From assembly GCA_031547595.1 (NCBI GenBank), contig JAVBRU010000056.1:1-41423 (forward strand): 41,423 bases of DNA, written 5' to 3'. Under the pieces are notes generated by a model that made no database searches, had not been told where the DNA came from, and was given only the letters and a program-made list of their open reading frames with translations. Position 1 is the stretch's first letter. Every line of letters starts with the position of its first letter. Both the position numbers and the translations under genes were made by a program. This stretch comes from JAVBRU01 sp031547595. GTDB taxonomy: Bacteria > Bacillota > Clostridia > Christensenellales > Aristaeellaceae. Positions 8,644 through 16,547 of this stretch are shown here, one piece after another.

Positions 8644-10055
8644 AACAGCTGCAAAAAAACATCCGGCGGCTGATGCTGGTATTTCTGGGGATGTTTGCGC
8701 TGCTGGCGGCCTACGGCGCATATAGTTTGACCACGTATGGCAACCGCTGGTTCGCATCCTCTGCCAATACCTATGTGCGCAATCAAAAGCAAAATGTGGT
8801 GGCGGGCAATATTACAGACCGGGATGGCGTGCTGCTGGCTACCACCACCGACGGCAAGCGCGTGTATCAGGCCGATTTGGCAGCGCGGGAGGCCGTGGTA
8901 CATGTGCTGGGGGATGAAAAATCCAACGTCAGCAACGGTGTGGAATCCTTCATGGCCACGTATTTGTATGGCTTCAACATGAGCCTGCTGGAGCGTGCCG
9001 GGGCCACATTATCCGGCAAAGCACGGGTGGGCGACAGCGTGCAACTGACCATCGACAGCGGCCTTAGCACCTACATCGCTTCCCTTATCCCGGCAGGCAC
9101 CGCGGGCGCGGTGGTGGTGATGAACTACAAAACGGGCGAGGTGCTGGTGCTGCAATCCTTCCCCACCTTCGACCCCATGGCGGTGACAACCGCCGTCAAG
9201 AACCACCCGCAAAAGCCGTTTTTCAACCGCGCCACGCAAGGACTGTATACCCCCGGGTCTACCTTCAAGATCATCACCACCGCCTCGGCGCTGCAAAACC
9301 TGCCCGGCATTACCACTCGGCAGTTTGTGTGCACCGGGCAATTGCAGGTGGGCGACCGGGTGATCACAGACGCGGGCACCGATCTTGCGAACAACAAGAT
9401 CACCATCCACAACCAGCTGACGCTGCTGCGCGCCTTTCAGGTGAGCTGCAACAACACTTACGCCCAGCTGGCGCTGGAGCTTCAGGATGCCGCGCTCAAG
9501 AAAACCGCGCTGGCCTTTGGCATGGATGATAACTTTTTATTCCGTGATCTGGTGGTCGAAAACTCCTCCTACCCCACCACCAACCGTACCGAGCGCGAGA
9601 TTGCCTGGACGGGCGCGGGGCAAAGCGCGCTGCAGTTGTCGCCCCTGCATATGTGCATGATCACCTCCGCCATCGCCAATGAGGGTGTGATGATGGAGCC
9701 GCGGCTGCTCATCACCGCCACGGCCAGCAACGGCACCACGCGCACGGAGTTTAGCACCAAGGTATACAAAAAAGCCGTATCCGCTGAAATTGCCGCCACC
9801 ATCAAGGATTACATGCGCGCGGTGGTCACCGGCGGCACGGGCACCCAAGCCGCAGTATCCGGTGCCAAAATCTGTGGCAAGACAGGCTCCGCGGAGTTGG
9901 ACACCCAGGAGAACACCGACGCCTGGTTTGTAGGCTTTATCGATGAAGAAAACAGCCCCTATGCCCTGGCCATCGTGCTGGAGGACGCGGGCGGCGGCGG
10001 CAGCGTGGCTGCGCCCATCGCGGGCAAGATTTTCAAGTATTTATTGGGGAAATGA
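8640..10055 (+). CDS. Class B penicillin-binding protein (PbpA/FtsI-like transpeptidase)
   Basis: This 471-aa protein has a single N-terminal membrane anchor (about residues 10-32), a short pedestal domain and a transpeptidase domain. The three catalytic motifs are present: STFK with the acylated Ser near residue 207, SCN near 269-271, and KTG near 414. The frame is open back to 8547, but the ATG at 8640 overlaps the preceding stop as ATGA. It cross-links peptidoglycan outside the membrane, probably in complex with the adjacent SEDS polymerase. It lacks PASTA domains. Confidence 0.93.
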   Translation: MKQLQKNIRRLMLVFLGMFALLAAYGAYSLTTYGNRWFASSANTYVRNQKQNVVAGNITDRDGVLLATTTDGKRVYQADLAAREAVVHVLGDEKSNVSNGVESFMATYLYGFNMSLLERAGATLSGKARVGDSVQLTIDSGLSTYIASLIPAGTAGAVVVMNYKTGEVLVLQSFPTFDPMAVTTAVKNHPQKPFFNRATQGLYTPGSTFKIITTASALQNLPGITTRQFVCTGQLQVGDRVITDAGTDLANNKITIHNQLTLLRAFQVSCNNTYAQLALELQDAALKKTALAFGMDDNFLFRDLVVENSSYPTTNRTEREIAWTGAGQSALQLSPLHMCMITSAIANEGVMMEPRLLITATASNGTTRTEFSTKVYKKAVSAEIAATIKDYMRAVVTGGTGTQAAVSGAKICGKTGSAELDTQENTDAWFVGFIDEENSPYALAIVLEDAGGGGSVAAPIAGKIFKYLLGK

Positions 10056-10654
10056 TGATGAAAAAGCAACCCTTGGTGCTCCTCACCGGCTTTGCGCCCT
10101 TTGGCGGCGAAAGCGTCAACCCCTCTTGGCTGGCACTGTGCGCTTTGCCCGCGGTAGAAAACGCGCGTGTCGTGCGTGCGCAGCTGCCCGTCAGTTTTGA
10201 TGGCGCGGCGGATACTTTGCAGCGCCTGGCAGCGGCGCTTCGCCCGGATATTTTGCTGATGGTGGGGCAGGCGGCGGGGCGGGATGCCATCACGGTGGAG
10301 CGCGTGGGTATCAACCTGATGGACGCGGCCATTGCGGACAATGACGGATACCAGCCGGCGGATCAGCCCATTGCGAAGAATGGCGCAGACGCGTACTTCA
10401 GCACCCTCCCCACCCGGAAAATGGTGCAGGCAATGAACGCTGCGGGCGTGCCAACAAAGCTGAGCTACACTGCAGGCACCTATGTGTGCAATCTGTTGCT
10501 GTACACCGCGCTGCACACCTTGCATGTACCCAGCGGTTTCATCCATGTGCCGCTCATCCCAGTCCAGAGCGATACTTTGCCCACTTTGCCGCTGGCTGAT
10601 ATCACCCGCGCGCTTGGCGCTGCGCTGGCTTGCTGCATAGAGGAAACCCTATGA
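10052..10654 (+). CDS. pcp: Pyroglutamyl peptidase I (C15 family)
   Basis: This 200-aa cysteine peptidase removes N-terminal pyroglutamate from peptides. The start LLTGFAPFGGESVNPSW is characteristic, and the triad is visible: Glu83 in TVERVGIN, Cys146 in TAGTYVCN and His165 in GFIHVPLIP. Three in-frame ATGs follow one another (10052, 10055, 10058); the first overlaps the PBP stop codon, so the exact start is uncertain by two residues. Its link to the wall genes may be only positional. Confidence 0.93.
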   Translation: MMMKKQPLVLLTGFAPFGGESVNPSWLALCALPAVENARVVRAQLPVSFDGAADTLQRLAAALRPDILLMVGQAAGRDAITVERVGINLMDAAIADNDGYQPADQPIAKNGADAYFSTLPTRKMVQAMNAAGVPTKLSYTAGTYVCNLLLYTALHTLHVPSGFIHVPLIPVQSDTLPTLPLADITRALGAALACCIEETL

Positions 10655-11793
10655 AAATCATCATTGCGCCGGATTCCTTCAAAGGCTCGTTGACCGCCGT
10701 GCAGGTGGCCGATCAGGTGGCGAAGGCCGCGCTGCGGCACTTCCCTGACGCGGAACTGGTGCTGCTGCCCGTGGCCGATGGCGGCGAGGGAACATTGGAT
10801 GCGCTGCGCATGGCGGCAGGTGGCGTGCGCCATATCAGCACCGCATATGATCCCTTGGGCAGACTGGTGGAGTGCTATTATTTAGAACTTCCGTCTGGAG
10901 AAACCGTTATCGAAATGGCGCAGGCATCGGGCCTGCCTTTGCTGCAGCCGGAAGAGCGCAATCCACTCAAAACCTCCAGCTTCGGCACGGGGCAGCTGAT
11001 GCGCCGCGCGCTGGACGAAGGCGCACACAGCCTGATCCTAGGTATTGGCGGCAGCGCTACCAACGATGGCGGTATGGGCATGCTGTCTGCCCTGGGCGCT
11101 GTTTTCACCGACAGCGACGGCCGCATGCTTACGGGCTGCGGTGCGCAGCTTGCCAAGGTGGCGAACATTGACCTGTCCGGCCTGGATAAACGTCTCAAAA
11201 ACATCACCGTGATGTGCGATGTGCAAAATCCCCTGCTGGGCGATCAGGGCGCAACGCGTATCTATGGCGCGCAAAAGGGCGCGGACGCCGCCATGCAGGA
11301 CGTGCTGGAAGAAGGCATGGCGCATTATGCCGAGGTACTCTTTCAGAAGCTTGGCAAAGACATCGCGTCCTTTCCCGGAGCGGGTGCGGCGGGCGGCCTG
11401 GGCGCGGTGCTTGGCGGTGTGCTGGGCGCGAAAATCCGCCGCGGTATCGATTTCGTGCTCGATCTTACAGGCTTTGACCGGCATTTGCAAAACGCCGATC
11501 TGGTGATCACCGGCGAAGGGCATCTGGACGCGCAGACGGTGCGCTACGGCAAGGTGGCCGCGGGCATCGTCAAGCGCTGTGCCCCGCAAAACATCCCCGT
11601 CTGCGTGCTGTGCGGCGGCATGGATAACGCCGCGATGGCGCTGTTTGACCGGGCACCCGGCGCGGTGATGACCACCGTCAACGGCATCATGCCGCTTTCG
11701 AGTGCCCTTCAAAACGCCGGAGAATTGCTGGATGTTGCGGCGGATAATCTGTTTCGCATGATCGATATCGGATACCGCCTGCATAAACCATAA
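10651..11793 (+). CDS. glxK: Glycerate kinase
   Basis: This 380-aa enzyme of the GlxK/GarK family phosphorylates D-glycerate with ATP, normally to 2-phosphoglycerate. It begins MKIIIAPDSFKGSLTA and carries the family blocks VADGGEGTLDAL, LGIGGSATNDGGMGML and VITGEGHLDAQT. The start at 10651 overlaps the pcp stop as ATGA; the longer frame from 10630 is not needed. It is co-transcribed with the preceding genes by position. Confidence 0.93.
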   Translation: MKIIIAPDSFKGSLTAVQVADQVAKAALRHFPDAELVLLPVADGGEGTLDALRMAAGGVRHISTAYDPLGRLVECYYLELPSGETVIEMAQASGLPLLQPEERNPLKTSSFGTGQLMRRALDEGAHSLILGIGGSATNDGGMGMLSALGAVFTDSDGRMLTGCGAQLAKVANIDLSGLDKRLKNITVMCDVQNPLLGDQGATRIYGAQKGADAAMQDVLEEGMAHYAEVLFQKLGKDIASFPGAGAAGGLGAVLGGVLGAKIRRGIDFVLDLTGFDRHLQNADLVITGEGHLDAQTVRYGKVAAGIVKRCAPQNIPVCVLCGGMDNAAMALFDRAPGAVMTTVNGIMPLSSALQNAGELLDVAADNLFRMIDIGYRLHKP

Positions 11794-11840
11794 AATCAAA
11801 CCATATACAAAAGAAAGCTACACAAAAGGAGGGAACCCCC

Positions 11841-12548
11841 ATGCGCAACAAGCCCGACAGAGGCAAAGTGATCAGCCTCATCTCGCTGTTCCTGCTCATT
11901 TCCCTGGCGCTGTCCGCCGTGTTTTCGCTGGTGCGCTTCATCCAGGCGCCCGAAACCTCCGTGCCGGGGGACGACTACGTGAAGGTCAAGAGCGACTACC
12001 TGCTGATGCTCACCCAGTGCGTCCTGGGCCTGGTGGTGATGTCGCTGCCCTCGATCTTTGAACACAAGTGGAAGCTGGGCATCCCCAACTTTATCTACAT
12101 CCTGTACTACATCTTCCTCTACTGCGCTGTATTCCTGGGCGAAGTGTTTGATTTCTACTACAAAGTGCCCCATTGGGACACGCTGCTGCACTTTTTCTCC
12201 GGCGCGATGCTGGGCGCGCTGGGCTTTATATTAGTGGATATCCTCAACGACAGCCAGAAGGTGCGCGTATCGCTCAGCCCCGCTTTTGTGGCGCTGTTTG
12301 CGTTCTGCTTCGCCCTGGCTGCCGGTGCTGTGTGGGAAATCTACGAGTATGCTTGCGATGGCGCGATGCAGCTGAACATGCAAAAATACGCAACCGAGGA
12401 CGGCATCGACTTGATTGGTCGCCTTGCGCTTCGTGACACCATGAAGGATATTATCTTTGACGCGCTGTCCGCCCTGGGCGTGTCCATCCTCGGCTTTTTC
12501 AGCATCCGCAAGCAAAAGTTTGTACAAAAGGGCCTGCGGGACGAGTGA
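11841..12548 (+). CDS. Multi-pass membrane protein, DUF2238/YjdF-like
   Basis: This 235-aa protein has about six hydrophobic segments. The block HWDTLLHFFSGAMLGALGF, the AVWEIYEYACD segment and the conserved C-terminal DTMKDIIFDALSALG resemble the YjdF/DUF2238 family, whose function is unknown. A strong AAAAGGAGGG ribosome site sits 7 bases upstream of the ATG. No promoter is evident in the 47-base gap, so it may be transcribed from the glycerate kinase unit. A structured repeat begins just after its stop. Confidence 0.7.
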   Translation: MRNKPDRGKVISLISLFLLISLALSAVFSLVRFIQAPETSVPGDDYVKVKSDYLLMLTQCVLGLVVMSLPSIFEHKWKLGIPNFIYILYYIFLYCAVFLGEVFDFYYKVPHWDTLLHFFSGAMLGALGFILVDILNDSQKVRVSLSPAFVALFAFCFALAAGAVWEIYEYACDGAMQLNMQKYATEDGIDLIGRLALRDTMKDIIFDALSALGVSILGFFSIRKQKFVQKGLRDE

Positions 12549-12557
12549 GCTGGAAAT

Positions 12558-12622
12558 GAGGTTACGCCGGGGGCTCCTCGCCCCCAGGCCCCCCCGGCAA
12601 GAGATTTCATCTCCTGCACCTC
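12558..12622 (+). repeat. Intergenic double-hairpin repeat, copy A
   Basis: The element starts 10 bases after the stop of the membrane protein. An outer stem GAGGT/ACCTC (12558-12562 with 12618-12622) encloses hairpin 1 (12569-12585, five G-C pairs plus a central GC) and hairpin 2 (12597-12617, GCAAGAGAT with ATCTCCTGC). It would fold as a three-way junction. It matches in order the copies near 28021, 37320 and, reversed, 52. Confidence 0.7.
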
Positions 12623-12691
12623 GGTTTTAACATGGGTCAATTGATCGAGTGAACGATAATACAAATGCTTTGCGAAGGTGTGGATATACGA

Positions 12692-13261
12692 ATGAAAGCA
12701 GATGTGCAGGAGCTGATGTTTGCCTCGCGCGGGGATTTCAGAGCGTGGCTGACCGAACATGCCGAAACCAGCGAAGGCGTATGGCTGATCTTTGGCAAGA
12801 CAAAGGCACTGGCTACTTTGACCGCTAACGACGCCTTGGAAGAAGCGCTGTGCTTTGGCTGGATAGACGGGCAGATGAAAAGCCTGGATGATACAAAATA
12901 CATCAAATACTTTGCACGCCGCAGGGCGCAAAGCGTATGGTCGGAAAAAAATAAAAAGATTGTGGCCGCGCTGCGGGAGCGGCAACTGATGACGCCGCTT
13001 GGCGAGCAGGCAGTGGAAACGGCCATCCAAAAAGGCACCTGGGATGCGGCCCCCTGTGCACCTGTGACAGCCGAGCAGGCTGATATCCTGGCCGAAAAGC
13101 TTGCCGGACGATCGCCCGCGTATGAGAATTTTCTCAGCATGTCGCCGTCCGTGCAACGCACCTACACCCGGCGCTATCTGTCCTTCAAAAGTGAGGAAGC
13201 GCGGGAACGGGATTTTGAAAAAATCGTGGAGCGCCTAAACAATAATCTGAAACCTATGTAA
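12692..13261 (+). CDS. YdeI/OmpD-associated family protein
   Basis: This 189-aa protein matches the YdeI/OmpD-associated family: ASRGDFRAWLTEHAETSEGVW at the start, EEALCFGWIDGQ in the middle, YFARRRAQSVWSEKN, and a basic C-terminal RRYLSFK segment. Members have been linked to antimicrobial resistance in some bacteria, but the biochemical role is unknown. The frame opens at 12665, where no ribosome site is seen; the ATG at 12692 has AAGGTG 11 bases upstream and gives the usual N-terminus. It converges on the DUF5317 gene with a 3-base gap. Confidence 0.8.
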   Translation: MKADVQELMFASRGDFRAWLTEHAETSEGVWLIFGKTKALATLTANDALEEALCFGWIDGQMKSLDDTKYIKYFARRRAQSVWSEKNKKIVAALRERQLMTPLGEQAVETAIQKGTWDAAPCAPVTAEQADILAEKLAGRSPAYENFLSMSPSVQRTYTRRYLSFKSEEARERDFEKIVERLNNNLKPM

Positions 13262-13264
13262 GGG

Positions 13265-13822
13265 TTAGCCCTTGTGCCACCAAGCGCTCAGCCTTTGGGG
13301 ACGCATCAGCGCTATCACCAGGAAGAACGCGCCCACCCCCAGCAGCACATCGCCGATGCTCGCCATGCCGCCAAGCAGCGGCAGGGGGATCACATCGCCC
13401 AGCCATGGCAGCAGGGTATGGGCATCTGCTGCGCGGTACATGGGGATTTGTAAGGAGAGCAGCTGCTCTAATTTCTTTGCCGAGAGATGCGCCGTGACGC
13501 TTTGTGCCACCGGCATCCGAAAGCCGTTGAGTGATATCACCAGCAGATTGCAAAGACTGCCCAGCCCGAATGCTGCGGCAGTTTTTTTGAGGTGTCTATT
13601 TAGAAACAGGAAGGCGAAAATCAGCCCGTAAGACAGCAAAATAAAAAGAAAGCCCACCACATCCCAGGTGGCGGGGGGCAAAATAGCGGTGGCCACGCTT
13701 TGCATGGCTAGCGAAAGGAGGGGCAGATACAGGGCTTTGAGCCCCGCCTGTTCGTAGCGGGACAGGCGGCCGCCTAGGGCATAGCTAAGTGCTATCGCCA
13801 GAACAACAAAGATTGCAAGCAT
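13265..13822 (-). CDS. DUF5317-family membrane protein
   Basis: This 185-aa protein has about five hydrophobic segments and the features I associate with DUF5317: an N-terminal ALGGRLSRYEQ segment, a central NGFRMPVAQ motif, and the block LLPWLGDVIPLPLLGG followed by SIGDVLLGVGAFFLV. The family has no known function. It follows the HD-GYP gene by 2 bases on the same strand, so the two are surely co-transcribed and likely act together at the membrane. Confidence 0.75.
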   Translation of the reverse strand: MLAIFVVLAIALSYALGGRLSRYEQAGLKALYLPLLSLAMQSVATAILPPATWDVVGFLFILLSYGLIFAFLFLNRHLKKTAAAFGLGSLCNLLVISLNGFRMPVAQSVTAHLSAKKLEQLLSLQIPMYRAADAHTLLPWLGDVIPLPLLGGMASIGDVLLGVGAFFLVIALMRPQRLSAWWHKG

Positions 13823-13824
13823 GC

Positions 13825-15132
13825 TTATTCGGGAGTCGGCTGGCTGGCTGCGGCAGGCAGCAGCTCGCCCGAGTCGATCATCTGGACGGTGACCTGCGCC
13901 ACCTGGGGGTGGAACTGGGTGCCCGCGCAGGTGGCAATGATATCGCGCGCCTTGCTCACGGGCATGCTATTGCGGTAGGGGCGGTTGCTGGTCATGGCGT
14001 CCCAGGCGTCGGAAATACCCAAGATGTACACATCCAGCGGCATTTCATCGCCCTGGGTGCCGTCGGGATAGCCCTTGCCGTTATAAAACTCGTGGTGATG
14101 CAGCACCAACTCGTGCAGCGTGGCGGTGTTGGGCGCGTGCTTGAGGATGTTGATGGCGATCTGCGGATGCTTGCGCATGGACAGCCATTCTTCGTCTGTC
14201 AGCTGAGAGCGCTTGGTGAGGATGGAATCGCCCACGCCCACCTTGCCGATGTCGTGGAACAGCGCGGCCCTGCGCAGTGTTTCGATGCGCTGGGCAGGCA
14301 GGCCCATATGCTCTGCAATCTGCACGGAATATTCGCTGACGCGCTGGGAATGGCCCTGGGTGTAAGGGTCCTTGGCTTCAATCACGGCGCTGAGCGTGCT
14401 GATCATGCTGACTTGCTGTTGTTTGCCGTCAAGAAACAGCTTGAAGGCATAGCGTGCCAGGAGCAAAGGGAGCATAAAGAGCAAAGTGAGGTACGCGCCG
14501 GACTGCTGCGTCATCAAGAATGCCAGGAAATAGCCCACCGGTGCGGCGCACGCCATGGAGGGCAGGAGCTGCGCAAACATCTGGAATATGGCGGGGTAGA
14601 ACTTGACCTGCTGCTCCAGCTTGAACAGGATCATGATAATCACCGAGTTGCTGATGATGGCCAGCGTGATGCAGGAAATCATGGGCAGCAAAATGTCCGG
14701 CACCGTAATATCGCCGGGCATGCCGCCGGTGATGTGGTACATCAGGCCGCCCAGCGATGCGGTGATGACGAGGTTCGCCATGTTGAACAGGGACTTGATC
14801 GGGTCGGTATTGAAAATATGGCGGTATCCTTGCCCATCATCGCGCGCAGTGATCACAAAGGGGGTGGTGATAAACGAAATACACGTCGCTGCCACCGGGC
14901 CTTTGACCAAAATGATCAACAACAGCGCGATAAAGGACATATCAATATTGCTGCTCTCGCTGACGCTCAGCGGCAGGCAGCGGCACAGCACATAAATCGC
15001 GCTCAACACAACGAAGGTCATGATGCCATCGCCGGCTGTAAGTGTAGGGAAGTAATGGATACAGCTTAAAACGCCCAGGGCAAGCCCTAGCGTACCCACC
15101 AATAAAGCGTAAATGCGAGTGCCCTTTTTCAT
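13825..15132 (-). CDS. Membrane HD-GYP c-di-GMP phosphodiesterase
   Basis: This 435-aa protein has an N-terminal region of about six or seven transmembrane segments (residues 5-230) of no named sensor type, then an HD-GYP domain. Metal-ligand residues are intact: His261 in QGHSQRV, HD at 293-294 in LFHDIGKVG, His322, and HHH at 345-347, followed by GYPDGTQGDEMP. Such domains hydrolyse c-di-GMP to GMP. Activity is therefore likely, with the membrane part as input. An AAGGA site precedes the ATG. It lies between a 27-aa peptide gene and a DUF5317 gene. Confidence 0.9.
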   Translation of the reverse strand: MKKGTRIYALLVGTLGLALGVLSCIHYFPTLTAGDGIMTFVVLSAIYVLCRCLPLSVSESSNIDMSFIALLLIILVKGPVAATCISFITTPFVITARDDGQGYRHIFNTDPIKSLFNMANLVITASLGGLMYHITGGMPGDITVPDILLPMISCITLAIISNSVIIMILFKLEQQVKFYPAIFQMFAQLLPSMACAAPVGYFLAFLMTQQSGAYLTLLFMLPLLLARYAFKLFLDGKQQQVSMISTLSAVIEAKDPYTQGHSQRVSEYSVQIAEHMGLPAQRIETLRRAALFHDIGKVGVGDSILTKRSQLTDEEWLSMRKHPQIAINILKHAPNTATLHELVLHHHEFYNGKGYPDGTQGDEMPLDVYILGISDAWDAMTSNRPYRNSMPVSKARDIIATCAGTQFHPQVAQVTVQMIDSGELLPAAASQPTPE

Positions 15133-15194
15133 CGTAAACGCGTCCTTTTTCTTTTGCAGGCCGCATGCGCGGGAAAATAGATGAGCCGGATATA

Positions 15195-15232
15195 GGGGAG
15201 GCAGCAGATTTGATCCGCTGCCCCCGCCCCCT
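15195..15232 (-). other. GC-rich hairpin between peptide gene and HD-GYP gene
   Basis: On the minus strand GGCAGCGGAT and ATCTGCTGCC pair around a CAA loop, flanked by GGGGG and TCCCC. It has no U-run and so may be a processing or attenuation structure between the small peptide gene and the HD-GYP gene. It loosely resembles the second hairpin of the double-hairpin repeats, but not enough to call it a copy. Confidence 0.5.
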
Positions 15233-15249
15233 TTTCGCCTACCTAGGGT

Positions 15250-15333
15250 TTATTTCCAAGTGAAGAATGCGCCGCAGGAGAGGATGAGAGCCATCAGAGA
15301 ACTGAGAGCTACAACGATCTTGGCCTTTTTCAT
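15250..15333 (-). CDS. 27-aa hydrophobic peptide, candidate signal peptide
   Basis: This short gene has a strong AAAGGAGG site 9 bases before its ATG. The product starts MKKAK, has a hydrophobic stretch VVALSSLMALIL, then SCGAFFTWK to the stop. It looks like an export signal with a short C-terminal tail. LILSC is a loose lipobox-like site, so processing could release an eight-residue lipopeptide beginning at Cys; alternatively Cys could form a ring as in AgrD-type autoinducers, but no AgrB is nearby. It lies between an unnamed gene and a membrane HD-GYP gene on the same strand. That it is translated is an inference from the ribosome site and codon structure. Confidence 0.6.
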   Translation of the reverse strand: MKKAKIVVALSSLMALILSCGAFFTWK

Positions 15334-15434
15334 GGAAGATAGCCTCCTTTTTCAAGGCTCTGTCATACGCTGGCAGACAGGCTATATTCCGCTTCGCTTA
15401 AGGCACCTTTGGCGAAAAGGGGGGAAGGTCGGTT

Positions 15435-16103
15435 TTAAAACCGCAGCCGGCGGTTGATAGCATCCAGCGCAGCGCTGACCACGGATAAATCGCGGTCATC
15501 CCGCTCGTAAGCGGCGCCCACCAGATATTCGCTGTCTGTGCCCACCGTGAGGGTGACTGCCACCAATATCACGCGGCGGCCGCCCAGCTGGGTGTCTGCC
15601 ACATCGCCGATGCGCAGCAGCGTATCTTCCTTGAGGAAGGGCGCGATGGAGGCCATGGTGGCTTCCGCAATGATGCGGCGGCGCTCCTGGGGCGAGCAAT
15701 AGCCCCGGGCACTGGCTTCGGACGAGCGATCGCCCAGCGCGAGGGTGACGTTTACTTCCAATTCGCGCTTGTCCATCACAATCTGCAGGCGGTTGCATAG
15801 CAGCCGCGCAGGGCGCATGGGTGGGGGCAGCTCCACTTTCTTGTCGGCCTCAAATGCACAGGGAATCTGGGCAATGCTGATAATGCGGTGATCTATCGCC
15901 ATGCCAAACTGCGCCAGCAACGCGGATTGTACATCGCGCGCAATTTGCTTGGGTGCGCGGGAATCGTCTGCCAGGATATGAACTTCCCTGAACTGATCCT
16001 CTTCCGGGATGATTTGACAAGCCTGCACTGCCGGAATTTTGCAGATCAAATCAATGGCGTCCCGCGGGTCGCAGGTCATCCGGTCTATCTCGTAGTTTGC
16101 CAT
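15435..16103 (-). CDS. Conserved hypothetical protein, HD-GYP-linked
   Basis: This 222-aa soluble protein is not one I can name. It starts MANYEIDRM, and a central block REVHILADDSRAPKQIARD with VDH-like IDHRIISIAQI (about residues 50-95) looks conserved. The C-terminal half alternates beta-strand-like stretches (ELEVNVTLALGDRSSEA, RRVILVAVTLTVG). There is no signal peptide. The frame is open to 16259, but GAGGGGG precedes the ATG at 16103 and the leader region upstream is non-coding in character. It is first in the unit leading to the 27-aa peptide, HD-GYP and DUF5317 genes, so a role in the same pathway is likely. Confidence 0.7.
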   Translation of the reverse strand: MANYEIDRMTCDPRDAIDLICKIPAVQACQIIPEEDQFREVHILADDSRAPKQIARDVQSALLAQFGMAIDHRIISIAQIPCAFEADKKVELPPPMRPARLLCNRLQIVMDKRELEVNVTLALGDRSSEASARGYCSPQERRRIIAEATMASIAPFLKEDTLLRIGDVADTQLGGRRVILVAVTLTVGTDSEYLVGAAYERDDRDLSVVSAALDAINRRLRF

Positions 16104-16249
16104 GCACAGCCCCCTCATGGTGTCGCGGCAGAAATGCGCCTGCTGTATTGCTTGGAAGTGTATGTACGTGTGAGGCTGTGCGTCCTTCTGTGGGCGAGAG
16201 CCCGCCAAACGTATATTACCAGCAACAGGTAAACATTGTGTCCGTTCAC

Positions 16250-16278
16250 ATTGTAGCAAAATCGTTTGTTGAAGTCAA
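16250..16278 (-). promoter_or_regulatory. Promoter of the HD-GYP/peptide unit
   Basis: On the minus strand TTGACT (16273-16278) and TACAAT (16250-16255) are separated by 17 bases. The predicted transcript has a leader of about 140 bases before the gene at 16103. I see no known riboswitch in it. Confidence 0.75.
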
Positions 16279-16486
16279 TTACTTTGGGGCTTGCTGAACA
16301 AATAAATTACATGCTTACCGCATTTCTTCCATTATTCGACCATAATGTACATATCCTAACTGTGAAAACGTTGGGATTTCACCAAAGTTGCAGTAATTTG
16401 CTGATTGTCAAGGTTACAATGTAATTTTCATTAAGGTTATACGTTTTCCCTATATTTATTTTTTGCGCCGGATGCGAGTCGCTTCC
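16279..16486. other. AT-rich divergent intergenic region
   Basis: This stretch separates the minus-strand signalling unit from lepA and is clearly richer in A and T than its neighbours. It holds an inverted repeat GTGAAA-N9-TTTCAC (about 16361-16381) and the palindrome TTACA-A-TGTAA (16414-16424), which reappears in longer form at 20651. I find no gene or known RNA here. Confidence 0.5.
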
Positions 16487-16515
16487 TTGCGTTTCAACGC
16501 GGTTTCCGCTATAAT
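16487..16515 (+). promoter_or_regulatory. Promoter of lepA
   Basis: TTGCGT (16487-16492) and TATAAT (16510-16515) are spaced by 17 bases, about 33 bases ahead of the TTG start codon. Confidence 0.75.
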
Positions 16516-16547
16516 AACATGGGAAAATATCCAGGGGGGTTACTTGA

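Noticed and set aside
15133..15434. Possible c-di-GMP riboswitch before the peptide and HD-GYP genes
   Set aside because: Hairpins such as CTGTC/GACAG are present, but the conserved core of neither c-di-GMP riboswitch class is found on either strand.
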